Part shown: positions 11,101 to 23,237 of the stretch, piece after piece
Numbering within the stretch: position 1 is the stretch's first letter
Layout: each line of letters begins with the position of its first letter
From: Caenorhabditis elegans
Taxonomy: Eukaryota > Nematoda > Chromadorea > Rhabditida > Rhabditidae
DNA length: 64,000 nucleotides
Reading direction: 5' to 3'
Assembly: GCF_000002985.6 (NCBI RefSeq)
Contig: NC_003284.9
Coordinates: 4,588,001-4,652,000 of the forward strand
Notes under the pieces: model-generated
Seen by the model: only the letters and a program-made list of their open reading frames with translations
Told to the model about the DNA's origin: nothing
Database searches by the model: none
Position numbers and translations under genes: made by a program

Positions 11101-14100
11101 ATCCATCTACGTTGTCATACACCATATCTGAAACCAAAATACAGGTACAATTATCGCCTAATTTTCAAAGCATACCTTCATCAGAATCTGAATCTTCAGA
11201 CGACTCTAAACCTTGTCTCTGTTTAAGAATTTTCTTTGCCAATTCCAACTGATCCACCGTGAACTCTGGCTCCTCTTCAACATCATCATCTTCATCAGTT
11301 TCCCCAATGGCATCCGAAGTTCCAGCACAAACGCCTTCACCTCCAACAACTTCAACTTGAGTCTGACTAACTGCACCAGATGTATGACGAGCAATCAAAT
11401 CCTGAAGTTCTTGAGAGGCAAGCACTTGCTGAACTTTATTGTGGCGTTCGTTGATTGAGAGATTACCCATTGCCAACATCGTACTAGGATGATAGCGGTT
11501 GGCGTAACGGAGCATTTCCCGATTTAAGTCGTTCTCCCGTAATTTCAAAACATTACTCTGCTCCTCATCGACATTTGTACCATTTTTCGAGTTATCGAGA
11601 TCAATCGTCTTGTCAATATACTGAGTGGTTGAGCATTCACCATCATATCTAATTGTTGAATCTTGACCAATGCTGGTTCCTTCTTCAAGAATCGTCGTTT
11701 CCACTGTATGCGTAATATTTCCAGCAAGAATGGTCTCATTCTGCCCATGATCGTTGATTCGTACAGTTTCTACTGGAGCACGACTAATTGGAGATCGAGA
11801 CCGAGATTTATCAATGTTGCATCGGTTCGGTGGTCTATTGATGAGAGCTCCGTCAGATCCCAATCGTTCACGTATTACGACTGAAGGTGATGAAGGTCTG
11901 TCATAGGAGCTGCATGGCCTAGACGGGCGGCGTGTGGCGGGGGCACTAGATTTAGATGAGACAGTGGAAGCCGGTGTAAGAATTGGCATGTCCTTGTAGT
12001 TTTCCGATTCCTTTAATGCTTCCGAGGTAGAACTCTGGATACTTTCAATGACTGGAATTTGCTGTGATTCGCCCAAATGGGAATTGTCGGCTAGTGTGTT
12101 CGGTCGCGTAAGAGAGTCAGAATTTGTCGTCGTGGTTTGATTCTCAATAAGTCCCGTTTGTTGAGCATTAGAAGATTGAGCATTCTAAATAAAAGGGATG
12201 AACAGATGATATTAAAACTAAAACACTTACCTGATCCGAACTAACGGGGATACCAGACACATTACTCATTTGTTCTCCCTTTTGCCGTAAAGCTTTTTCA
12301 GCGTCTTCTTGAGCGATTCGTTTCCTCGCAAGTTCTTCGACCCGAGCTTGTTCTGCCTGACGAGCCGCCAACTCCTTCTGTGTCTGTGCTTTTTGTTGAG
12401 CACGCTGCTGTTGAATGGCTTGTTGTTGTGCCTTGTGCAAGGTCAACGCAAACTGTGGATTATTCAAAAGCGGCCGGAGAATGCTCGGATTTTGCAGGTT
12501 GTGAAGCAGCTGCACTTGCTCCGCGTGCTCTTCTGGCGTTACTGTTACAGGCTGTGACAAGTTGGCACACGTAGCAGCGATTTGTTGTTTTTGAAGGGCG
12601 ATGAGTATTTTCTGAAAACAAAAAAATTGAATTAGAGTTGTTATGGCATGGCAAGAATGGGGGAAAAATTTGGGAAAATTTTGTACGCGTTAGAAGGGAA
12701 GGAGAAAGCAATCAATGTGCCGCGATAAAATTAATGCACAGAAATACAAAATTTTGTGGCAACGTACAAAATGGGGATAGAGACAGGGACCGACCGCCGC
12801 GGCGGCGACGACAATAATTGATGTGAAACTAGGTGCGGCAAGAAGAGGAGAAAGGAACAGAGGTTTTCAGAGAGAAAGCGGGTCGCCGCGATGAACATAG
12901 GACTACACACACGCAAGCTCATGAGTAGAGCATTGCTTATAGCTTTCACACAACGCATAGCCTTCTAGACAATAGGGAAATGAGATATAGCTTCGAAAAT
13001 GAGAAGCCACAACTACTGGTGGTCACCGGATAAAGCTTATCGGCTCACACGCTGTTTCAACAAAACACATACACATAGGACTGATTTCGAAAACAGGTGC
13101 TAATTAATATTAGCTCATTTGCATCTGATTTACAATTTGTAAGGGGAGGGGAAGGGACTAGGCGTGTATTGTACGTTTTTCACTTTTCAGCTTCAACTTC
13201 ATGTTTTCAGCTGCTTCGCTTCAAAATGACTTTCAAAAGATGTAAAAATAACGCGAGCAGAGAGCAGGTGGTGAGCATGGATTCAGAAACTGACCATGTG
13301 CAGTGGTTCCATGTCAACGACGTGCTTGTACTTCACCATGTGCGCTCTCTCAATGTACATTCGTTCGATATTTGTTGGCAGTTTCCTGGGAACTGGACGG
13401 TGCTTGGCAGCAAAACTCTCACGAAAGTTTTTTACCATGCTTTCCTGAAACAAAACGTATGGTGATTTTGAAACGTAAAATCAGAAGTAGACCACTTGAA
13501 ATGTGGCTTAAAGATTTTGTCAAGGAAAGTAGCATAATACATTTGTACTCTAGAGTCATCAGATATGAAGCATACTTAAAAGTGATTTATCTCTATTTGG
13601 ATTATTATCTCAAAATGTTTTACAGTAATATTAATGAAAATATGGAAGAAAAAAATTGAAAAAAATTGATTGAAAACCACAAAAAAAGGACTCTTTCTTC
13701 AGACCGCTTAGTAGTAATCTAATCTTAATCAGAGAATGAATAAAAATTACAGTTTTGTGTACTTTCCTTGAGTGAGTCTAAACCTCTTCCTAAGCTTGAG
13801 TTTAGACCTAACTAATCTCAAGCCTAATCCTAAGATCAATCCGTATTTTCCCTATTTGACTTCCAGTTTTTCTCTACTTTCACGGCATACATGTCGGTTC
13901 TTTTTGGTTTATTAAAAACTTTTAAACTGTTTTAAACATAAAAATCAAAGTCGTCAAAGTGGGGCCAGGGTATTCTACTCACCAATCTAACATCATCCGG
14001 ATTCTTGTTCGTCCTTTTACCCGTTTCTTTGATCGTTGAAAACTCTTGATCAGTGTTTCGAACGCAAAAACCCAACGCCAACACTTCGTCAGTAACAGCT

Positions 14101-17100
14101 GGCTGTTGAGCAACCAATTTGAGAAACTCGGTCGACACGTATTCTCCAATCGTTCGCTTGATCATTTTTGCATCGGCAGTTGCGACAAATTCTCCAAATT
14201 TCGTATCAAAGTCTTCAATTTCCTCGTCTAAAACGAAATATTAGTCTAAATTGTATTTTTTGCTAAATGGTTTAATTTACCTGAAACAGTTTTCTCATGC
14301 TTTAAAGATATTTTGACAGTTTTTGATTGAGCGTCAAGAGTTTCATCTTCGAAATCCGATTTGTCAGATTCACTTGAACTAGCTTCAGATTCTTTGTCCA
14401 CTTCAACAGTCGGATTGTCAGCGTCCTTTTTTTGTTGCTCACTTTCCATTTCATCTTTCTCAATTCTGGGTTCTTGCGCTTCTCTTGACTCAGACTCCTT
14501 TACCGTTTTAGAACTTGGCTTTCTGTTCTGCTCTAGGGAATCTTCAATAATCTGTTGCTCTTTCCCAACACGCTCTATTATCAACTCTCGTTGTGCAGCT
14601 TGTGCAGACGAACATGGCTCATCTGGGTCGAAAAATATTTCCTCAATAGGTGTTTCTTTCATCGCAACTCCTTCTTCAAACGGTGCAGTGCTAGTTGTAG
14701 GATTCTCAGTAGCAATTGGTGCTGTCGGAGACGCTACTTTCACAACTTCTTCTTCAGGTGTCTCTTCCTCTTCAATTTCTTCTTCTTCTGTAGTGTCAAC
14801 ATAAACATTCAACTTTTTTGACGCTGCTTCAACGGCTTCCAGAACAACTTGTCTTCGACGATGTATCTTATATTCTTCGTGAGCCACTTGTTCCTCGGCC
14901 AGTCGGCTAATTTCTTCCATTGGGATTTCTCTTGCGTTACGGCGACCAGTAAAGTCAAGGTTAGATTTACTTGGCATTCTGTTTGCTGAGTCTGAAATTG
15001 TTACAATTCGTTTTTTTAATGAAAAGACTTTGATTCATACCATAAAATACTTTGTGTTTTATTATAGGTTTACCAGTGGCTACGAGTTCGTTTCCATCGA
15101 TCGAAAAAACATCAAAATCACTGAGATCAGAATCATCCGCAAGTTTTCTTCTTCTCGTGTCAAGCTTCCTTTTGTGCATTTTACGATCTCTGGACGTAGA
15201 TGGTTCAGAAGGTGAAGACGATCCTTGTGTCTCTCTTTCTGTACCCGACGTCTTGATTATAGTAGAAGGGCCTGCTTCTGATGTCTCCGATTGTTCCATC
15301 TCTGCAGAAGGTGATGTTTCTTCGGAGTCTGACAATGTAACAGTTTCATCAGATGAAATTTCGTAGTCTTCTGGGGGTATGACCAACTTTTTCTTGCCTT
15401 CCTTTAGAACTGAAAAAGAACAGAATTTAATTTAAACTTTCAATTTAATTCTTACCTGGTTGTGGGTATACCACATAAACCGCTTCCGGACAAACATTCA
15501 TTGATAAGCGATTAGTTCCCGGCGCCCTTTGAACTTTTGGTCTACTAATGCCAGTGTCTCCGGGTCTGAACAAGTATCCTCCGTACATTTCATCATCGTG
15601 TTCCATAATATTATTGAGAAACGTATCTGTTCCTTTGTCAGCGGTTATATGTTCTGGAGTCATCTCATCGTCAGATACTTCCTCAGAGACTTTGTCTGGC
15701 TTTTCCTCGATTTTCGAACTAGAATCTGGAGACGTTTCACCGGGTTTACTTGTGATCGCAGATTGCTTGACGTCTTTTTTCACGACGGTTATAACTTGAC
15801 AGTCATCATCTACGGAAGTCGGATTTGGTAGTGGCTGGCGGTGACTGAGAAACTTGCTGATCTCTTTTTCATGTTCAGAATCGATTGAACTCTCGCGATC
15901 CTCCGCTTCATCAGATTCGTGCTCCGAGTTTGAGTCATCGCTGATTACATGAATTTCTCCATCTTTCTCGAACTTTCGATCCACTTGATGGTTCATATCA
16001 ATCATGAAGTCAAAGTTGTACAGCTTATCCTTTTCCGGATGTCCATCTCTTCGAGGATCACGATTGAACTCTTAAACACATTATTTAATCAACTTTGTTA
16101 AAATTGATTTTGAAATAAAACTAACCTTTTTGGAAAACAAATGCATATGGATCTGCAGCGTTGTCATCTCGTTCTTCATCAGAAGATGTCAGAGAATCTT
16201 CACTAGGTGTTGGAATGTCACCTTCGATGAGCTCCGGAGCAAACTTTTTTTTCGGCCGTCCACAAGGCTTCTTTTTGCTTTCTTTGATTAGTTTCGTGGC
16301 AACCACTTCACCACTAGCATCCTCATCGAAACTTTCATTCGAAACATCTGATCCATCCGTTTTTGGCACGTTCTTTCTTTTCATCTTTCTCTTCTTCTTT
16401 TGCAATTCGTTATCTCGAGAATCGTTATCACTTTCACTGGAGTCACGACTTCTATTCGTTGTCTTTTTACTTGTGGAACACGACGGCTTGGACACGTCTT
16501 CATTATCAGAAATCTCAAAGTCAGAGTCCAACATGCTCTCTTCTTCATCATCAAGATCAGTTTGTTCCTCATCACTCGACTTAATCTCAATTGGGAAATC
16601 CATTTCACCTTCTTCCAATACCTCCTTTTCTGCAGCTACCGAGGTTCCCTCTTTGTCATTTTCTAGATAATTTGTATCATCCTCTTTCGGAGCACCTTTC
16701 TTTGATTCCATGACTTTTCTTACAGAGCCATCTTCATCACTCTCGTGAAACCAGCGAATTTTTTTTCTACCAGCAGATTTCAGTGGACGAGGAGCTTTGA
16801 GTTTTGAGTTTGGATCGATTCCGTAGCGTTTATTCCAATCACTTCCTCCCTCAATGTAACCTTTTCTTCCAAAGTAGACGTCTTTTTCGTGCTCTCGATT
16901 TTCAGCCATCATGCGACCAACAATGGAGCGGCTCTCAACGACCTGATAAATCAGTTGATCAAAACGAGGATCTTGTTGTAGTTCTCTTTTGGATCCCAGG
17001 TTCTGACGACACGTCGGACATGTGTTTCCAGATCGCATAAACGCCACAAGAATACACTGGTCACAGAATCGATGACCGCATTTCTGGAATTAAATTATTA

Positions 17101-17896
17101 ATTTTTCATCAACTATAGTTATTAAAAAACACCTTTGTCATAATAGATCCTTGTATAAGTTCTTGGCAAACATCACAGGAAAAACTTCCAATTACTTTTT
17201 GCAAATCAGCTTCACATACACTCTTCCCAGGCAGAACATTGTATTTATTGCGGACCTGAAAACCAGTTTTCAAAATTAAAAAAGAAAATGTGTTTCACTA
17301 ACCGCATCGTATGCATTGAGTGTAAGTTCGCGGCCTTCCATTCTCGCTGGGTTCATGAGCACTTCCTCGAGATCGTAATACTGCTCACTCGTGGTTGGGA
17401 GTTTAATCTCCGGTTTACCCTTGTACGAAGGTATTCCTTCCTTCGCTCGTTGGTACAGGCTTTTCGTCTCACTTTCATTACCCGATTCAAGGAGATTCAC
17501 ACGATGACCTTTGTCTCTAGTGGGTGGGCGGACGGGAATAACTCTGGTAATCACTTTTTTCTTTTCACTCGACGGTCTGGACTCTTCGCTTTTTTCTGAA
17601 GCTGATGAAACCTCGGAATCACTTGAAGAATCCGATGTGTTTTCTTCGGCGTTCTGAGAAATGGAAAATTAGAGAACAATTTTATTTTTTCCAAATACTT
17701 TTTTTGAGTTCAGTTCAAAAAAATCCAGTTTTCAAAATCAGAAAAAAAATCTTTGTAGTTAATCTATTCATTTTATTATTTGCTTATTTTTATCGTTTAA
17801 AGGAAATTAGTATTTGAAACAAAAAACATTCTAAAATCCAACCTCAGCCTTATCTCTTGCACTTTTACTTGTGCTCGGTCCAGGAGAATCATCCAT
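8199..17896 (-). CDS. spat-3: RING1-type Polycomb E3 ubiquitin ligase SPAT-3, long form
   Basis: Nineteen exons can be joined in phase: 17843-17896, 17303-17653, 17133-17255, 16126-17083, 15456-16070, 15041-15409, 14281-14991, 13983-14227, 13295-13444, 12231-12611, 11176-12184, 10972-11127, 10750-10922, 10614-10667, 10010-10479, 8723-9965, 8565-8673, 8435-8508, 8199-8384. Together they encode about 2476 aa. A C3HC4 RING finger lies at residues 162-201 ([17 protein letters not shown]), followed by SKREL-type sequence as in RING1/RNF2. The last 120 or so residues resemble the RAWUL ubiquitin-like domain (VELELWP near its start, HLVIFYDDV near its end). Between them lie long acidic Ser/Glu stretches, basic patches and a Q/A-rich coiled region. 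RING1 proteins mono-ubiquitinate histone H2A with a PCGF partner (MIG-32 in worms). Vertebrate RING1 is only about 340-400 aa. The start at 17896 is the first ATG after an acceptor. Confidence 0.88.
12612..13294 (-). promoter_or_regulatory. GC-rich intron of spat-3, possible internal promoter
   Basis: This 683-nt intron is one of the longest in spat-3. It contains a GC-rich palindromic core near 12790-12815 (CCGCCGCGGCGG) in otherwise AT-rich surroundings. It separates the acidic RING half from the Q-rich RAWUL half. A promoter for a C-terminal isoform is inferred only from position and composition. If the intron is read through from exon 9, translation stops within a few codons (MVSF then stop), which would give a short RING isoform. 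Confidence 0.25.
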
Positions 17897-18507
17897 TTTT
17901 GAGTTCGTGTTGTGCGAATGACTCACACCTGCAACAAGAGTTTACGTTAAGTGGATACCAAAAAATAAAAGAATATTGTAAGAAAAGAGAGTAGGCGACA
18001 TTTGTATTTGCATAATTTTGTCGAAGATCGCATTAACAAAACATACGGATAGGAAAATATTTGATGTTCAAGAGGCGGAAGGAGAAAGTGCAATGAAATC
18101 TTGGGCAAGGTCAACCTTTTCCCAAATGTTTTGTACTAAACAAAAACTTAAAAAAAAACTAAAGAAAACAACATTTTAGGACTTCGAAGCAAAAATAAAC
18201 ATTTTTCGAGGCAAATATCGAGAAATAAAAATTATATATGAACATAACCTTCCTCTTTTTCTATTTTTTTAAAGATTGCGACTTAAAACGTGAGATAATT
18301 ACTTCAGAACTACATAAATGACCAAAAAAAATTTGCAGAGAGTAACCATTAATGTCCAAGCTAGGCAACTGGACATTACTGGCTGGGAGAGCGGAGGCTG
18401 TGTGAAGAGTGAGCGAATGTGAGAGAGTGGAGGGAAGAGGCACTGTGTCTGTGTGCGGTTTGAGCGCCGAGGAGGGGGGAGAGCGGGAAAATGGAGAGGG
18501 CAGCGGG

Positions 18508-18661
<154 letters not shown>

Positions 18662-19457
18662 CCCATCTTTCTTTACAGAGTCGATTTCGTTTTCTAGGCC
18701 ACCCCACCAAACGCGCTGTGCCAAAATGAAATGGTGAACGCGATGTTGGACACCAGTTGGCTTCGCATCTTTTGATTAGCGGAGATTGAAGTGCCTGGTG
18801 ATAAGTGACACGAATGATAAGATACGAGTGTAGACCAATACAAAAATGTGCTGGCAACTTTCCAAGTTTTTCGTTTTTGGAATATAAATTATTTACTCTT
18901 TGGTTCTAAAATTTAATTGAAAAATCGTAAAAGGTGGAGTTGGAAAATTGTTAGAAAACACTCCTACATTTCTAAATTAACCGAACAATAGTAATCATAG
19001 TAAAATTTTCCAGAAATTCTAATTTTTAGTTTGAATTCAAAAAATCATTTCAATTTCAAAAAAAGTCATTTCTCAGTTTTCACCACTTTCATTTTGAGAA
19101 TTAGAAAAAAAACGTATTTTATACGAATTTTATAATTTTTTAGTGTTCAAAAATTAATTGTATCAAAAACAAAGTGTTTACAAAAAATAATGTTCACACG
19201 TTACTTGAAATGCCACAAGTTGGTGAAGCTTCGATAGATATATCTCAAAAAAGCTACGCCAAAAAACAATACTTGAATATTAGAAAGTTTTTGTTGTGAA
19301 ACTTCAAAAATTTAAGAAATGGTAGAACATACGCAAAAAGTAAGAATTTTTGAAAATTCAGCAATGCACCTAAGTGTACCAATCACTTTAAAAATGTTAA
19401 AGTGTGATTGATATCCATCTTATAAAACGTCCTTCACTGGGAAAAAATAAATATAAG

Positions 19458-19527
19458 ATCGAAGGAATCGAACCATGGTCTTTTTTTTTGGCAGACGCGC
19501 CCACTCCCCACTAGACCACTGAGGGCG
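19458..19527 (-). pseudogene. tRNA-like relic (A-box and B-box preserved)
   Basis: On the minus strand the sequence reads CGCCCTCAGTGGTCTAGTGG, then further down GGTTCGATTCC. The first contains a good RNA polymerase III A-box (TGGTCTAGTGG) and the second is a perfect B-box. Between them the anticodon-arm region is disrupted by a run of nine A residues and the acceptor stem does not pair. The order and spacing fit a degenerate tRNA (Gly- or Glu-like) or a tRNA-derived interspersed repeat rather than a functional tRNA. Confidence 0.5.
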
Positions 19528-20126
19528 ATTTCCAATTTGGTTGGTGTCACGTTACGAAAAGTCACGAAGAGAGGAAAATTTCTGATTTGTATGGTGAGAT
19601 AGTGGATTTCTGTAGAAATTAGTATCGGAATTTATTTTAGAAAAATGAAACGTCATAACTTTGTTGAACTGGCTCCGCAACAGCTCAATATTTTGGAGTG
19701 AAAATTAGTCGCACTGTTTTACGGAAAAATAACTATGTCATGTCAAACTGTAGAATCCCATTCTTCTACTCCCTTGATAGGAAATTTTCATTTTAATAAT
19801 TCGAAAACTACGAGGAAACGAGAAAAATTTAAAAAGGAAAAAAACAAGTAAAATCAGTCCTTCTGAGAAAGACAATTCACACAAGAAGAGGCTACGGTGA
19901 AATACAAATATACGCGGACAGATCACTAAATGTAGATCAAAACTTTATTTTTGTGTTAATGAAATGATATTCTATCAAAATGTATCTTTTTTATACGACT
20001 GCCATCGTAACAGAAAAAAAGCATAACAAAAATATAGTTTTCTACAATATTTGGCTGATATTTTTAATTTTTAAATTTACTAAAGAAAAGGTGGATGGAA
20101 GAATTATGAGAAAAAAGAACCATAAT

Positions 20127-20328
20127 CGGTACTTGTGTATTATAACTCCTCATTAAAAAATTTTTTTTTGAATGAAAACGTGCAGAATATTTGTTTTTTC
20201 AGTCTTATGGAATACCTATATATACGCCTAAAGAGAACAATGGACATCGCGTTTTATTAAAATAGATAAATAAAAATGGGAGTTTAATACATTAAAGTGA
20301 AATAAGGGGTTATGATACACAAGTACCC
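20127..20328. mobile_element. Inverted-repeat (MITE-like) element, copy 1
   Basis: The left end reads CGGTACTTGTGTATTATAAC and the right end is its imperfect reverse complement, GGGGTTATGATACACAAGTACC. The element is about 200 bp long with no coding capacity. The same terminal sequence recurs in the element at 61900-62096, so the two belong to one non-autonomous family. This copy is the more diverged one. Confidence 0.65.
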
Positions 20329-23237
20329 AATAATCATATAGACATAATCATAATCAATCAGTTAGTTGAGTTTTTTCCCTAGCACTTTCAGTTTTGGTGT
20401 TTTTTTCAAACCCATTTTCAGTTAGAATACTTGCTGGGGTGATATTTTTAATTGATAACTATGATATCCATGCAGTAGCGTTTGAAGTGTTTCAGTTTTT
20501 CACTGGTGAAACATTTTTGAATATTTAAAAAGGCATATGTTTGTGTCAACCATTGTGGTTGCCACCAGTGTTGGCCGCTTCGGAGGCGCCTTCAGCGGCT
20601 GATTCTTCATAAGAGTTTTTGTGATTAGCGCCGAATTATGTAAAAATATGTTTCGCCGCACTCCTATGCTCCGGACTGCTCCGTAATCGCTTAGAAAACT
20701 ACTTGCTTCTTGCACATTTTTAGCACTCCACTCTCAATCGCACACTGGTGACTTTAATTTCCCAGAAATTTTGGTCTACCTCCAGTACCGCCCTTCATCA
20801 CCTTCTAGGGGCCACCTTGAGCCTTATCCATGTGCTTCCCCACTTCAGCCACTTTCAGTAATAACTTGTAATCTTCCCATTTGACATTTCCTTGACATTC
20901 CCTAACCTTGCGCTGCTCTCTTCTGATTTTGTTAGAATTTCGAATTTTCCTTTATTAATCCCGGACTTCCAAATGAAACTTATGTCATTTGAAAGACTAC
21001 CTTCAAATTGAGCCCTACAAAAGTTTTAGCTGTAGCCGATTATCAAAATTTTCAATTCTTTCTCTCCTACACTGTTTCTCACTTAACTATATGTATACCT
21101 AAGTGGAATTACGTTTTCTTGTTTTTGTAATTTTTTATCCTGCGAATGAGTAAAAGTGCTTAATTTAGTATTTGAGACTTCAAAGTAAATGAGCGACAAA
21201 GGGATTGAGCCATTGTTAGGGATTGAGCGTAAATAAGCACGCTAGTGAATGAGGGCTTGCCATATTTTTTTGAGACATAATTCGAGGAAGTTGGCAACAA
21301 TTTCTAGGAAAATACCTTAAAAATATCTGACAAATTGTTCATTATCAAGTTCCAGATATAATATTGAATTTTGTCAACCTGGCATTGTTGCAGTGGCTGG
21401 AAATTAGTTTTTTCAAATCCTAATTAACATCATTTATTGCAAAAAAGCTTATTTTCAGCAGAAAAACTTGAATCAAAATAGACAATTTTTGGAAAAATGT
21501 TGCAAACTTTTATTATGACATTTGACTACATATTTGGGGTCAATTCGAGTTTAATATAGAAATTTTCATTTCTTTTCAAATAGGAATTTGTTTTCAAATT
21601 CTTTAATAAATAAATTCTGTTTGCAAGAACAAGTCTTTATATTTTTTTTCTTTCTTTCCAGATTAGCCACACAATATTATAACAATAGTTCGTGAAACTC
21701 TGCGCATTTTACATTACTAAAAAAATCACAGTTTCAGTGAACCCCTGCTCAAAAAAACCAATAATAGTGATGAGCTCATCGACTGCGTAAAACGAACGGC
21801 AGATGTTTAGAGGGCAATAAATGCGAATTGCCAGAGCAGGCAGACAACAGGTGCTGCACAATAGAGCAATGATCTTTGAAGTCTCACATATCCGACACAG
21901 TCACCAAGATACAGACTATTTGCAGTTTGATTTATATACTGTTTAAATTACATTTTATGACGCTTAATAACAATATAGTATATATAAATTGTAAAACCGA
22001 CTGAAAATTATGATGAGTTTTGATTTATCCAAAGTTGCGCATTTAGATTAATGTATTATTGTAATATTGTTGCTTATGAAAGCAGGTAATCAGAAAAATT
22101 ACATATCGATTTATTAAATACTTAATGCAATTCCTATAATAGAGAAAATCAAGAAAACCTTTTCACACATAAAATTCGTTATCTTATTGATTGGATTAAA
22201 GCCTTTATCAAAAATGTGTGTTTTATTCAATTCCAGCTTCTGGTGAGCCAATGTGTAACACAGTTTACAGAGATTTTTCCAAGATGTACAACAAATACTG
22301 GAGATGAAGCTCCTATAGCTACCTCTGAAAAATTCAAACAACTCAAAAGGTTACAAAATTGAGTTTCGAAAATCACAATTTTTTTTTAAATTATGGTTGA
22401 TCTTGAAAACAATCATCGTCACTTCATTAGAGTAATTAGAAAAATGTGATACATAATGAATAATTAAACATTACATGCGAAGAATGCTCTCAATAAAACT
22501 TTCTTCATAGGAATGCTTTGTTCTCGAGTGACAGGCGTTTCAGTAGAAACCATTAAAAACGGTCTCGTCAGACGTGATCTGTGTTGAAATATTTCCAACA
22601 TTACAAACAGATAGACAAAATTTTGAGCAAGAACTTGTAAGTCGAATGTTTTTCGCTAAACTTTGTAGTTATGTCCTTCAGAAAAACGTGTGCAATCCCT
22701 ACAATTGTTGGATAGAATTATGGCCGGCACTTTATATTGTTTTATAAATCATAGTTATTTCATTTCCAAACTAGCTTAGTTTTTTCAAGTTGATAAACTG
22801 CAGCAGCCGACGACGCAAGTTCCATTCCGTAAAACAATTCACAACAGGAATAGCAACACTTCCCAAGCTCAGATTGTATAGGTACAATTATTCAACAAAA
22901 AAAACACAGGTTTTTGGATAAAACAAATCTTTATGTAGAGTATACAATTAAAACTCCAATGGGGGATATGGTAAAGCAATATACAAAACGATGAATCCAC
23001 CGCTGTAACACCATATTTACTCTTACTATTAAAATTAATCACATCATTATCGGGTCAAATAACACACTATTGAGATCGTCGAGTATTCCTACGCTGGGGG
23101 TGGCTGGGCGGTGATTATCAGTATTAGTATCAAGTTTAATCACATTAGTATCATCTTCATCGTCATCTTCGAAACTTTTACCCACATCAAAAATGCTTCG
23201 TTGAAGATTGTGAACAAGCATTTCTGAAGTGCATTGA

